From assembly GCF_003999995.1 (NCBI RefSeq), contig NZ_RJAD01000001.1, positions 1,426,001-1,490,000 on the forward strand: DNA of 64,000 bases, written 5' to 3'. This document shows, piece after piece, positions 46,191-55,276 of this stretch (position 1 is the stretch's first letter; each line of letters starts with the position of its first letter). The notes under the pieces are model-generated. The model was not told the origin of the DNA, ran no database searches, and saw only the letters and a program-made list of their open reading frames with translations. A program made the translations under genes and the position numbers. The DNA comes from Microbacterium sulfonylureivorans. GTDB lineage: Bacteria; Actinomycetota; Actinomycetes; Actinomycetales; Microbacteriaceae.

Positions 46191-47873
46191 TCAGTCGTTC
46201 GCGAGCCAGACGGTCGTGTCTGCCGGGAGCTCGCCGCCCGGGATCGGACCGCTCGACGCGATCACGATACCGTCCGGCAGTGCGACGGACGTCGCGCCGG
46301 TGTTGCCGACGACGGTGACGTTGCCGTTGCGGAAGGCCACGACATCCGTCCCGAAGCCCTCGAGCCACTCGAGCGTGCCCGCACCGAGGCCCTGGGCGCG
46401 GCGGGCGGCGATCAGCGAGCGGTAGAGCGACAGAGTCGAGTCGGGGTCGCCGGCCTGCACGTCACGGGCCAGTCCGGCCCATTCCGCCGGCTGCGGCAGC
46501 CATGCGTCGCCGGTCGTGCTGAAGCCGTAGGCCGGGGCATCCGCGGTCCACGGGATCGGCACGCGGCAGCCGTCACGGCCGTACCGCTCGCCGTTCGTCC
46601 GGAACCACGTCGGGTCCTGACGGGCCTCGCCGGGGATCTCGATGACCTCGGGCAGGCCGAGCTCCTCGCCCTGGAACAGGTAGGCGGAGCCGGGCAGTGC
46701 GAGCATGAGCGTCGTCGCCGCGCGGGCGCGGCGCAGGCCCACCTCGGGGATCGGCTTGCCGGGGGAGTCCGGGCCGATGCCGTGGCCCTGCGGGTTCTCG
46801 GCGGTCAGCGCGAGGCGCGAGGCGTGGCGGACGACGTCGTGGTTCGAGAGCACCCAGGTGCTCGGCGCGCCGACGGCGGCGTAGGCGGCGATCGACTCGG
46901 CGATCACGGAGCGGAGGGCCGACGCGTCCCACGCGGTCTCGAGATAGGCGAAGTTGAATGCCTGGTGCATCTCGTCGGGACGCACCCACAGCGCGGTCTG
47001 CTCGGGGGTGGGCAGCCACGCCTCGGCGCACAGGGCTCGGTCGCCGTCGTACTCGGCGAGGAGGGTGTGCCAGTCGCGGTACACCTCGTGGACGCCGTCC
47101 TGCCCCCAGTACGGCACGTCGGCTTCTTCGCCGCCCATCGATCCCGCCTCGGGATCGGGCGTGTAGTCCGGGAGCCCGTCGGCCTTGACGAGTCCGTGCG
47201 CCACGTCGACGCGGAAGCCGTCGACGCCGCGGTCGAGCCAGAAGCGCAGGATGCGGCGGAACTCCTCGCGGACCTCGTCGTTGGACCAGTCGAAGTCGGG
47301 CTGCGACGAGTCGAACAGGTGCAGGTACCACTGGCCGGGTGAGCCGTCGGACTCGACGACGCGCGTCCACGCGGGACCGCCGAAGACGGAGTCCCAGTTG
47401 TTCGGCGGCAGCTCGCCCTCGACGCCCTGTCCGTCGCGGAACATGTAGCGCGCGCGGGCGGCGCTGCCGGGGGCGGCGGCGAGGGCCTCCTGGAACCACA
47501 CGTGCTGATCGGACGAGTGGTTGGGGACCAGATCGACGATCAGACGGATGCCGCGGTCGTGCGCCGCCGACAGCATGTCGTCGAAGTCGCCGAGGGTGCC
47601 GAAGAGGGGGTCGACGTCGCAGTAGTCGGCGACGTCGTAGCCGGCGTCCTTCTGGGGGGAGCGCTGGAAGGGGCTGAGCCAGATCGCGTCGACGCCGAGG
47701 TCGCGCAGGTCGTCGAGCCGCGAGGTGATGCCCGGCAGGTCGCCGATGCCGTCGCCCGAGCTGTCGGCGAACGAGCGAGGGTAGATCTGGTAGATGACGG
47801 CGGTGCGCCACCACTCCGCTCCCACGCGAGAGGCGGGCGCGTCGGTGCGTTCTGCGGTCTGCGACGAAGTCAT
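46191..47873 (-). CDS. GH13 alpha-glucosidase/oligo-1,6-glucosidase
   Basis: A 560-residue GH13 enzyme that hydrolyses alpha-glucosides such as maltose, isomaltose or sucrose in the cytosol; there is no signal peptide. The (beta/alpha)8 barrel opens with WWRTAVIYQIYPRSFADSSGDGIGDLPGI. The nucleophile is Asp223 in GFRVDVAHG, the acid/base Glu284 in CAEAW, and the stabiliser Asp346 in SNHDVVRH. DLVPNHSSDQHVWFQ is conserved region I. ATG 47873 is exactly 6 nt after TATCCT, so the mRNA is leaderless. A LacI palindrome overlaps the promoter. Confidence 0.95.
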   Translation of the reverse strand: MTSSQTAERTDAPASRVGAEWWRTAVIYQIYPRSFADSSGDGIGDLPGITSRLDDLRDLGVDAIWLSPFQRSPQKDAGYDVADYCDVDPLFGTLGDFDDMLSAAHDRGIRLIVDLVPNHSSDQHVWFQEALAAAPGSAARARYMFRDGQGVEGELPPNNWDSVFGGPAWTRVVESDGSPGQWYLHLFDSSQPDFDWSNDEVREEFRRILRFWLDRGVDGFRVDVAHGLVKADGLPDYTPDPEAGSMGGEEADVPYWGQDGVHEVYRDWHTLLAEYDGDRALCAEAWLPTPEQTALWVRPDEMHQAFNFAYLETAWDASALRSVIAESIAAYAAVGAPSTWVLSNHDVVRHASRLALTAENPQGHGIGPDSPGKPIPEVGLRRARAATTLMLALPGSAYLFQGEELGLPEVIEIPGEARQDPTWFRTNGERYGRDGCRVPIPWTADAPAYGFSTTGDAWLPQPAEWAGLARDVQAGDPDSTLSLYRSLIAARRAQGLGAGTLEWLEGFGTDVVAFRNGNVTVVGNTGATSVALPDGIVIASSGPIPGGELPADTTVWLAND

Positions 47874-47879
47874 CGTTAC

Positions 47880-47900
47880 AGGATAGTGCAAGCGCTTACA
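47880..47900 (-). promoter_or_regulatory. Promoter and LacI-type operator of the GH13-LacI operon
   Basis: TATCCT (47880-47885) is 6 nt before ATG 47873. Next to it, 47887-47900 is the palindrome TGTAAGCGCTTGCA (minus strand; symmetric except at the third base of each half), a classic LacI-family box with central GCGC, of the type bound by actinobacterial maltose regulators. The likely repressor is the LacI gene downstream in the same operon. Confidence 0.7.
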
Positions 47901-47958
47901 TTCGCGATGCGATTGCGTCGAACAAGTCCTTCGAAGGAGCTGCGAACCATGCCGGCGG

Positions 47959-47964
47959 TATCGT
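47959..47964 (+). promoter_or_regulatory. Leaderless -10 element for apt
   Basis: TATCGT, exactly 6 nt before GTG 47971. Confidence 0.5.
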
Positions 47965-47970
47965 GAGGCG

Positions 47971-48486
47971 GTGTCCGAAGCCCTCACCCGTGCCGAATCG
48001 CTCATCCGCACGATCCCCGACTACCCGGAACCGGGAGTGCTGTTCCGCGACATCACGCCCCTGCTGGCGGATGCCTCGGCCCTCCGCACCGTGATCCATG
48101 CGCTGATCGCGCCCTTCGACGGCGACTTCGACGTCGTCGCCGGCGTCGAGGCGCGCGGGTTCCTGCTGGCCGGCGCGGCCGCCATGGAGGCAGGAGCGGG
48201 GCTGATCCCGATCCGCAAGGCGGGCAAGCTTCCGCGGCCCGCGGCATCCGTCGACTACGCACTCGAGTACGGCACCGCCACGATCGAGGCGCACGACGAC
48301 ATCACCGACGGCATGCGAGTGCTGCTCGTCGACGACGTGCTCGCCACCGGAGGCACCCTCGTCGCGGCGCACGGGCTGGTCGCCTCGCTCGGCGGTGTCG
48401 TCGTGGGCACTGCCGTGCTCATGGAGCTGTCCGCCCTCGGGGGTCGCGAGGTCGTCGGAGACGTGCACGCGGTCTTCACCGCCTGA
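47971..48486 (+). CDS. apt: Adenine phosphoribosyltransferase
   Basis: A 171-residue salvage enzyme that makes AMP from adenine and PRPP. The PRPP-binding motif VLLVDDVLATGGTL, GVEARGFLLAGAAA (adenine pocket) and the flexible loop region with RKAGKLP are as in the family. GTG 47971 follows TATCGT by 6 nt. The start is divergent from the GH13 gene. A strong terminator hairpin follows the stop. Confidence 0.96.
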   Translation: MSEALTRAESLIRTIPDYPEPGVLFRDITPLLADASALRTVIHALIAPFDGDFDVVAGVEARGFLLAGAAAMEAGAGLIPIRKAGKLPRPAASVDYALEYGTATIEAHDDITDGMRVLLVDDVLATGGTLVAAHGLVASLGGVVVGTAVLMELSALGGREVVGDVHAVFTA

Positions 48487-48506
48487 TCCCGTCCGCGCGA
48501 ACGAAG

Positions 48507-48540
48507 AACCGGGCCGTGCCCCGAAGGACACGGCCCGGTT
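48507..48540. terminator. Bidirectional terminator hairpin
   Basis: A 12-bp perfect stem (AACCGGGCCGTG with CACGGCCCGGTT), 10-nt loop, between the convergent apt and sugar-isomerase genes. The A/T ends on both sides fit a bidirectional terminator. Confidence 0.85.
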
Positions 48541-48622
48541 GTCGCGTCACGCATGGTGCGGACGACTATGGAGAGGAGCGTGTTGGACCCGGTTGTTCGG
48601 CACCCCTCTCCGGGTCGGTGGC

Positions 48623-49786
48623 TCAGCCGCGAAGCGAAGCCATGTGCCTGTAGGACGTCGCGGCGTTCTCGAGCGACATCGAGGGCGACGCGGTCGGGAC
48701 CGAGCTGGCGTTGTCCTGCTCGTACATCGAGTTGTGATACCCCTTCGCGCCGATGCGCTGGAAGAACGTCGTGTAGTCGATGTCTCCCTGGCCGAACGGT
48801 GCGATCGAGTAGCCGGCCGCGAGGTCGGGCCGTGCGGCGCCGTCCTTGGCGTGGAACAGCGGGAAGCGCGTCGTCTGCGCCGCCACGAGGCCTGCCGGAT
48901 CGAACACGTCGTCGACCAGCGACCCGTCCGGAGCGGTGAAGCTGCGGAAGCGGTGCTGCGCGACGTGGGCCCAGTAGACGTCCATCTCCAGGTAGACGTA
49001 GTTCGGGTCGGTGTTCTGCAGGAACCACTCCAGTCGACGTGCGCCGCTCGAGCGCGTCGGCCGGCCGTTGGCGTCCAGCGGCCCGCTGTCGAGCAGGAAG
49101 CTGTAGGCCGCGTCGTGGTTGTGCGTGTAGAGCTTCAGGCCGTGCGTCGCCGCACGCTCGCCGAAGAAGTTCCAGCGATCGGCGGCCGCCTGCCAGTCCG
49201 CGAGATACGAGCTCGAGGTCGGGTCGTTGCCGGTGCCGATGTGGCCGAAGCCGAGGATGTTGGCGACTTCGCACGCCGCGTCGAACTGCGCGATTGTCGC
49301 CTCGGTGATCGTGGAGGGGATCGAGCCGTGGTTGCCTTCGCCCTCGAGCCCGAAGTCGTCGAGCCACGTGCGCAGCAGCTGCGCGCCCGCGACGCTGTTG
49401 ACGTTGCCGCCCTCGGCGTTGGCGTGCTGGTTGTAGCCCGCGAACTCGATCTGCTTGTAGCCGATCGCGGAGAGCTGCTTGAGGACCTCCTTGAAGCCGG
49501 ACGGCAGGTCGGTCAGCAGGGGATCGCGACCGATGGCGTCGCGGACGGTGTAAAGGATGATGCCGCGCTTGCCCGGTGGCACCAGCACGCCGTTTCCACC
49601 GCCCTTCGCCGCGGCGAGGCCGGCCGCGGCGGCTCCCGATCCGGCGTGCGCGTGTCCGGTGCCGAGGCCGAACATGGCGGCGGCCGCCATGCCCGTCGTT
49701 GCGGCCAGCAGCTGCCGCCGGCTGAGGCCGAGCTTGTTGCCGAGGACGCGAGCGTCCTCTTCGGCCTGATGAGTGAGATCGTCCAT
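48623..49786 (-). CDS. Tat-exported sugar phosphate isomerase/epimerase-like protein
   Basis: A 387-residue protein with a twin-arginine signal: SRRQLL at residues 22-27, then a hydrophobic stretch and GHAHA cleavage region near residue 48. The rest is an AP-endonuclease-2-type TIM barrel: GIILYTVRDAIG, IGYKQIEFAGY, THNHDAAYSF, YLEMDVYWAHVAQ, FHAKDG and FQRIGAKGYHNSMYEQDN supply the His, Asp and Glu metal ligands. Secreted members of this family in actinobacteria are probably sugar-modifying enzymes; the substrate is unknown. ATG 49786 is used. Confidence 0.88.
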   Translation of the reverse strand: MDDLTHQAEEDARVLGNKLGLSRRQLLAATTGMAAAAMFGLGTGHAHAGSGAAAAGLAAAKGGGNGVLVPPGKRGIILYTVRDAIGRDPLLTDLPSGFKEVLKQLSAIGYKQIEFAGYNQHANAEGGNVNSVAGAQLLRTWLDDFGLEGEGNHGSIPSTITEATIAQFDAACEVANILGFGHIGTGNDPTSSSYLADWQAAADRWNFFGERAATHGLKLYTHNHDAAYSFLLDSGPLDANGRPTRSSGARRLEWFLQNTDPNYVYLEMDVYWAHVAQHRFRSFTAPDGSLVDDVFDPAGLVAAQTTRFPLFHAKDGAARPDLAAGYSIAPFGQGDIDYTTFFQRIGAKGYHNSMYEQDNASSVPTASPSMSLENAATSYRHMASLRG

Positions 49787-50121
49787 GATGCTCCCTAACA
49801 CGGATCCTTCATTGGGGGTGTTCGGGCGTTTTCCGCCCAGGGGTGGGGAGCACCCGCCGCTCCCCCGCCTCGACGCGTTGCGGGGGGCCGCGGCACGTCG
49901 ACGTGCCCTTTCGATCGTCAAGCGATCTGCCTCGGACGCTATCCCTCTAGGCGATCCGCGTCAAGCAAAAGAGGGGCACCCCTCATGCAACTTTCATCAA
50001 CGATCGACAAAAGTCATATGCCACGGACTGCATGAGCGCGCGGGCGAAGTCATCTTCTCCCGGGCAGGGGTCGTCCTCGCCGAGAGCTGGTCTCGCGGGA
50101 AAGTGCCGCTGACCAGGGTGA
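49787..50121. other. 335-bp gap between the sugar isomerase and hydroxyacid dehydrogenase genes
   Basis: I find no ORF or RNA gene here. It holds the sugar-isomerase promoter (49936-49964), which implies a 5' leader of about 140 nt, and near its right end a 7-bp inverted repeat (CCGCTGA...TCAGCGG, 50103-50125) that crosses into the end of the dehydrogenase gene and may act as its terminator. Confidence 0.5.
49936..49964 (-). promoter_or_regulatory. Promoter of the sugar isomerase gene
   Basis: On the minus strand TTGACG (49959-49964), a 17-bp spacer and TAGCGT (49936-49941) form a near-consensus promoter. The long leader to ATG 49786 could hold regulation, but I see no known riboswitch. Confidence 0.65.
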
Positions 50122-51051
50122 TCAGCGGAGGGACGAGCCGCCGATCACGACGTTGATCGGTTCGCGCCCGTCTCGCAACCGCTCGACCTGCTCGCGCACG
50201 AGTCGTGCGATCCGCGGACCCATCGCGCTCGACGCACCGCCGACGTGCGGCGAGATCAGCACACCGGGGAGCGCCCAGAGCGGATGATCCGCGGGGAGCG
50301 GCTCGGGATCGGTGACGTCGAGCGCCGCACGCACGCGCCCACGCCGCACGTGATCGACGAGCGAATCCGTGTCGACGAGCGAACCGCGGCCGACGTTCAC
50401 CACGAGTGCTCCGTCGGGCAGCGCCGCCAGGAAGGCGTCGTCGACGATGCGCCGCGTGCTGTCGCCTCCGGGAAGAGTCAGGATGACGATCTCGGCGTCG
50501 CCGAGCAGCGCCGGCAGATCGTCGACGCCGTGCACCGGCATCCCGTCCTCCACGCGCGCCCGCTGTGCCACCACCGTGAGGTGCACCTCGAACGGAGCCA
50601 GACGGGAGGCGACGGCCTTGCCGACGCCGCCGTAGCCGAGCAGCAGCACCCGGCGATCGGCGAGACTCTGCGTGAACGCGGGAGCCCATCGCCCGGCGGC
50701 GGTGTCGACCGCGAACGCGTCGAGATGCCGCTGCGCGGCGATCGCGAGGCCGACCGCGAGCTCAGCGGTCGAGGTCTCGTGCACGCTCGCGGCGTTGGCG
50801 AACAGCAGCCCGTCGGGCAGCAGGTCCTCGACGCCCTCGTAGCCGATCGACTGGCTCTGCACGAGACGAGTCGGCACGCCCTCCAGCCGCTCGAGCACCT
50901 TCGCCAGCTGCATGTACGGGGGCACCACGATGTCGTAGCCCGGTCGGGGCGACGGTCCGTCCATGGGCCACACGACGACCTCGACGTCGTCGGGCAGAGG
51001 GCCGAGATCGGCGGCCAGTCTCTCGGTCGGAACACTCACGATCAGGCTCAC
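50122..51051 (-). CDS. NAD-binding D-2-hydroxyacid dehydrogenase
   Basis: A 309-residue D-isomer-specific 2-hydroxyacid dehydrogenase, reducing a 2-keto acid with NAD(P)H. The Rossmann loop is GYGGVG in LLLGYGGVGKAVASR. The catalytic Arg lies in VNVGRGSLVD, the Glu in VTDPEPLPADHPLW and the His in ISPHVGGAS. The N-terminal acidic Asp/Pro-rich strand is normal for the family. The substrate is not evident. GTG 51051 is exactly 6 nt after TAGCGT. It is divergent from the DUF1761 gene. Confidence 0.93.
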   Translation of the reverse strand: MSLIVSVPTERLAADLGPLPDDVEVVVWPMDGPSPRPGYDIVVPPYMQLAKVLERLEGVPTRLVQSQSIGYEGVEDLLPDGLLFANAASVHETSTAELAVGLAIAAQRHLDAFAVDTAAGRWAPAFTQSLADRRVLLLGYGGVGKAVASRLAPFEVHLTVVAQRARVEDGMPVHGVDDLPALLGDAEIVILTLPGGDSTRRIVDDAFLAALPDGALVVNVGRGSLVDTDSLVDHVRRGRVRAALDVTDPEPLPADHPLWALPGVLISPHVGGASSAMGPRIARLVREQVERLRDGREPINVVIGGSSLR

Positions 51052-51057
51052 GCTTCA

Positions 51058-51063
51058 ACGCTA
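51058..51063 (-). promoter_or_regulatory. Leaderless -10 element for the hydroxyacid dehydrogenase gene
   Basis: TAGCGT on the minus strand, exactly 6 nt before GTG 51051. Confidence 0.5.
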
Positions 51064-51154
51064 TCGGCGCGGTGGCCCCCCGGCGTCGCCGGGCGGCGCT
51101 ACGCTCGCGACGAGCGGCGGCCGCGCGCTGAGCCGCCATACGGAGGAGGCGAAG

Positions 51155-51586
51155 ATGGTCCCCGAGATCAACTACTGGGCGGTGCTGATCGCGACCGCCT
51201 CGAGCATGGTCGTCGGCTCGATCTGGTACGCCAGAGGAGTCTTCGGCACCCGCTGGGCGAAGCTCGCGAACGTCGACATGGACCGGCCGGGTGCCAGCGC
51301 CGTGCTGCCGATCGTGGTCACGGTCATCGTGAGCTTCATCACGGCATGGGTGCTCGCCGGTGCGATGAACATCGCCTGGCACTTCTACGGCGGCGGCTAT
51401 CTGCTCGCTGCTCTGGGCACGGCTGTCATCCTGTGGGCGGGCTTCACTGCGGCACGGTTCATCACCCACGACGCGTTCGAGGGGCGACCGACCTCGCTCA
51501 CCGTCATGAACATCGCCCACGAACTCGTCACGATCGTGGTCATGGCCATCATCATCGGCGTCTGGCCCCCCGCGGGCACCGTCTGA
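51155..51586 (+). CDS. DUF1761 domain membrane protein
   Basis: A 143-residue protein of the DUF1761 family, four membrane segments. INYWAVLIATASSMVVGSIWY, FGTRWAKL and the third and fourth segments around NIAHELVTIVVMAIIIG are typical. No function is established for this family. GGAGGAGG lies 5 nt before ATG 51155, so it has a strong ribosome site, unlike most genes here. Confidence 0.85.
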   Translation: MVPEINYWAVLIATASSMVVGSIWYARGVFGTRWAKLANVDMDRPGASAVLPIVVTVIVSFITAWVLAGAMNIAWHFYGGGYLLAALGTAVILWAGFTAARFITHDAFEGRPTSLTVMNIAHELVTIVVMAIIIGVWPPAGTV

Positions 51587-51627
51587 CGCGCGCCTCCGGG
51601 CCGGAAGAACCGAGCGGATGCCGCGGC

Positions 51628-52331
<704 letters not shown>

Positions 52332-52335
<4 letters not shown>

Positions 52336-52580
52336 TCGACCACCTCGACGCCGACCACATCCTCGATCACGGAGTTGGACAGGATCTCGTCTGCGACCCT
52401 GCGTGCGGTCGCGAGGAGTTCGTCGTCGACCTCGCCCTCGACGGTGAGCTCGAAGCGCTTGCCGATGCGGACGGACGTGAAGGCGTCCTGACCCAGACGC
52501 GCGAGGGCGCCGGACACGGCCTTCCCCTGCGGGTCGAGAAGCTCGGCCTTGGGCATGACGTCGACGACGATGGTGGGCAT
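52332..52580 (-). CDS. purS: Phosphoribosylformylglycinamidine synthase subunit PurS
   Basis: An 82-residue small subunit that joins PurQ and PurL in the FGAM synthase complex. The family shape is seen in [26 protein letters not shown] and [21 protein letters not shown] hexamer and a short leader with GGAG precede ATG 52580. It is co-transcribed with purQ. Confidence 0.95.
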
Positions 52581-52617
52581 TCGAGAGCTCCGGATGTCGC
52601 GGGAAGGGGTCGCCCCC

Positions 52618-52623
52618 AGTCTA
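52618..52623 (-). promoter_or_regulatory. -10 element for purSQ
   Basis: TAGACT on the minus strand, 37 nt before ATG 52580. It is followed by GGGGGCGACCCC, a small inverted pair like that after the purL -10. Confidence 0.5.
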
Positions 52624-52689
52624 CGGGCCGAGGCATCCGCTCGCCGCCGGGCTTCCGTGATGTGTCGTGATGGAACCGTGACCACATCG

Positions 52690-52760
52690 TGGGAGCGCTC
52701 CCTTGACATCCGTGGGAGCGATCCCATAGCGTGACTCTTCGTCCGGTGGGAACGCTCCCA
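52690..52760 (+). promoter_or_regulatory. ceb operon promoter with three CebR-type operators
   Basis: Three 14-bp palindromes: TGGGAGCGCTCCCT (52690-52703), TGGGAGCGATCCCA (52713-52726) and TGGGAACGCTCCCA (52747-52760). The first and second differ by one base each from TGGGAGCGCTCCCA, the known Streptomyces CebR operator. TTGACA (52703-52708) and TAGCGT (52727-52732) with an 18-bp spacer are a near-consensus promoter. The second operator fills most of the spacer, and the third lies just past the start point, so CebR would block RNA polymerase tightly. The likely inducer is cellobiose or cellotriose. Confidence 0.88.
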
Positions 52761-52839
52761 CGGCACCGTGGCCGAGAACCCGTCTCACGCCGCAAACCCT
52801 GCAACACACATCCGACCCTGCAAACACAAAGGAGTGACA

Positions 52840-54114
52840 GTGAACTCACGTGCCTTCCGCCGAAGCGCCGTGGCGGTCGCCGCCTTCTCGGCCTCGGCCA
52901 TCGTCCTCGCCGGCTGCGCCGGCGGTGGCGGCGACCAGCCGTCGGCCGACCCCGATGAGCCCATCACGCTCACCATCGCCACGTTCAACGACTTCGGCTA
53001 CACCGATGAGCTCCTCCAGGAGTACATGGACGAGAACCCGAACGTCACGATCGTCCACAACCGCGCCGCCGAGTCCGGCGACGCCCGCGCGAACTACTTC
53101 CAGAAGCTGGGCAAGGAAGGCCTCGCCGACATCGAAGCCGTCGAGATCGACTGGTTCGCCGAGGCGATGCAGTACTCCGACCTCCTGGCCGAGGCGCCCG
53201 ACAGTGTCAAGGGCCGCTGGCTCGACTGGAAGGAAGCAGCCGCGACCGACCCCGACGGCCGTCTCGTCGGCTTCGGCACCGACATCGGCCCGCAGGGCAT
53301 CTGCTACCGCTCCGACCTCTTCGAGGCCGCCGGCCTGCCCAGCGACCGCGAGGGTGTCGCCGACCTGTTCGACGGCAACTGGGAGAACTACCTCGACGTC
53401 GCCGACCAGTACAAGGAAGCCACCGGCAAGCCGATGATCGACTCGGCGAACTCGGTGCTCCAGGGCATCGTGAACCAGATCGAGTACACGTACACCGAGC
53501 CCGACGGCACGGTCATCGCGACCGAGAACCCCGACATCCAGGCCGCGTACGACCTGGTCACCGAGCGTGCCGTGCCGAACTCGGCGTACGCCGGGCAGTG
53601 GTCGGACGACTGGTTCGCGTCGATGGCCAACGGCGAGTTCGCCACGATGCTCTGCCCGGGCTGGATGCTCGGCGTCATCGAGGGCGGCGCCCCCGAGGTC
53701 ACCGGCTGGGACATCGCCGACGTCTTCCCGAACGGCGGCGGCAACTGGGGCGGCTCGTACCTGACCGTCCCCGCCAACGGCGCCAACGTCGACGCGGCCC
53801 TCGCGCTCGCCGACTGGCTGACGGCTCCCGAGCAGCAGGTCAAGGCGTTCACCGCGGCCGGCACGTTCCCGAGCCAGCTCGAGGCGTACGAGGACCCGGC
53901 GCTCACCGACGCGGTCAACCCGTACTTCAACGACGCTCCCACCGGACAGATCCTCAGCACGCGTGCCGAGGCCGTCACGGTCGCCCCGTACAAGGACGCG
54001 AGCTACTTCAAGTACCACGACGCGCTCCAGAACGCGGTCACGCGAGTCTTCGACGGTGTCGAGGACCAGCAGACCTCGTGGGACACCTGGGTCGCCGAGG
54101 TCGAGGCCTTCTGA
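52840..54114 (+). CDS. cebE: Cello-oligosaccharide ABC transporter substrate-binding lipoprotein CebE
   Basis: A 424-residue extracellular binding protein. The lipoprotein signal ends in LAG-Cys26 (lipobox LAGC), so the protein is lipid-anchored. Residues about 45-420 form a type-1 sugar-binding fold, with GTDIGPQGICYRSDLFEAAGLP and NGGGNWGGSYLTVPANG at the sugar site. With the CebR operators, the permeases and the GH1 gene, cello-oligosaccharide is the most likely ligand; this is inference from context. GTG 52840 is preceded by AAGGAG. Confidence 0.85.
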   Translation: MNSRAFRRSAVAVAAFSASAIVLAGCAGGGGDQPSADPDEPITLTIATFNDFGYTDELLQEYMDENPNVTIVHNRAAESGDARANYFQKLGKEGLADIEAVEIDWFAEAMQYSDLLAEAPDSVKGRWLDWKEAAATDPDGRLVGFGTDIGPQGICYRSDLFEAAGLPSDREGVADLFDGNWENYLDVADQYKEATGKPMIDSANSVLQGIVNQIEYTYTEPDGTVIATENPDIQAAYDLVTERAVPNSAYAGQWSDDWFASMANGEFATMLCPGWMLGVIEGGAPEVTGWDIADVFPNGGGNWGGSYLTVPANGANVDAALALADWLTAPEQQVKAFTAAGTFPSQLEAYEDPALTDAVNPYFNDAPTGQILSTRAEAVTVAPYKDASYFKYHDALQNAVTRVFDGVEDQQTSWDTWVAEVEAF

Positions 54115-54163
54115 TCGGCGACGTCTAGACGCCATGGCCGCTCGCCCGGCCGTGGTCTGACAC

Positions 54164-54211
54164 GAGGAGGAGTGTGCGTGTGCCGCTCCCGGCACGCGTG
54201 CACTCCTCCTC
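54164..54211 (+). terminator. 22-bp hairpin with CTCC loop between cebE and cebF
   Basis: Two 22-nt arms (54164-54185, 54190-54211) pair completely in RNA, with three G-U pairs, around a 4-nt CTCC loop, 49 nt after the cebE stop. It has no T tract and cebF follows 42 nt later, so it probably protects the cebE 3' end or partly stops transcription, leaving more binding protein than permease. Confidence 0.75.
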
Positions 54212-54253
54212 ACCCCCCGCCTCTCATCACTCGACATCGAATCGGAGCCACCG

Positions 54254-55276
54254 GTGACCTCGACCGCAACCCGCCCCACGGCATCCGGGCCGGCCGGCCG
54301 GCCCTCTCCCGAGCGCGCACCCCGCGTGCTGTCGTTCTCCCACAAGCTGAGCAAGTGGGACCTCAAGCTCTCCCCGTACCTCTACATCTCGCCGTTCTTC
54401 ATCGTGTTCGCGATCGTGGGGCTCTTCCCCATCGCGTACACCGCGGTGATCTCGTTCCAGGACTGGGACCTCGTCCGCAACTCCGGTGAGTTCGTCGGAT
54501 TCCAGCAGTACATCTGGATCCTCGAGAACCCGCAGTTCTGGACCGCCCTGCGCAACACGTTCAGCATCTTCCTGCTGTCGACGATCCCGCAGCTGGTCCT
54601 CGCGATCTTCATCGCCGCGATGCTCGACCGCAACATCCGCGCCAAGACGTTCTGGCGGATGGGCGTGCTGCTGCCGTACGTGATGGCCCCCGTCGCCGTC
54701 GCGCTGATCTTCAGCAACATGTTCGGCGACAACCACGGCCTGGTGAACAACATCCTCACCGACATCGGCCTGCAGCCCATCCCGTGGCACAAGGATCCGT
54801 TCTGGAGCCACGTCGCCATCGCCACGATGGTCAACTTCCGATGGACGGGGTACAACGCCCTCATCCTCCTCGCGGCGATGCAGGCGATCCCTCGCGACTA
54901 CTACGAGGCCGCGACCGTCGACGGGGCCGGCGCGTTCCGCCAGTTCACCTCGATCACCGTCCCGTCGCTGCGCCCGACCCTGATCTTCGTGATCATCACG
55001 TCGACCATCGGCGGCCTGCAGATCTTCGACGAGCCGCGCATGTACGACAACACCGGTGAGGGCGGCGCTGCGCAGCAGTGGCTGACGATCACCTTGTTCC
55101 TCTACAACATCGGCTGGCGCGAATGGAACTTCGGGCGGGCGGCCGCGCTCGCGTGGATCCTGTTCCTGATCATCCTCGTGATCGGCCTCATCAACCTGCT
55201 GGTCACCCGCCGGCTCGTCCGCGACGAGGGCGGCCGCGGAGTCGTGTCGCCGCGCAAGAAGGGATTCCGCCGATGA
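54254..55276 (+). CDS. cebF: Cello-oligosaccharide ABC transporter permease CebF
   Basis: A 340-residue MalF-like permease with six membrane segments. The cytoplasmic ATPase-binding loop is EAATVDGAGAFRQFTSITVP. A basic, disordered N-terminus precedes the first segment (about residue 42). GTG 54254 follows a GGAG by 6 nt. Its ATPase partner is not in the operon; a shared MsiK-type ATPase encoded elsewhere would be needed. Confidence 0.88.
   Translation: MTSTATRPTASGPAGRPSPERAPRVLSFSHKLSKWDLKLSPYLYISPFFIVFAIVGLFPIAYTAVISFQDWDLVRNSGEFVGFQQYIWILENPQFWTALRNTFSIFLLSTIPQLVLAIFIAAMLDRNIRAKTFWRMGVLLPYVMAPVAVALIFSNMFGDNHGLVNNILTDIGLQPIPWHKDPFWSHVAIATMVNFRWTGYNALILLAAMQAIPRDYYEAATVDGAGAFRQFTSITVPSLRPTLIFVIITSTIGGLQIFDEPRMYDNTGEGGAAQQWLTITLFLYNIGWREWNFGRAAALAWILFLIILVIGLINLLVTRRLVRDEGGRGVVSPRKKGFRR

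Noticed and set aside
49787..50121. A known riboswitch in the roughly 140-nt leader of the sugar isomerase gene
   Set aside because: No conserved riboswitch core was recognisable; only the promoter and a small inverted repeat are evident.
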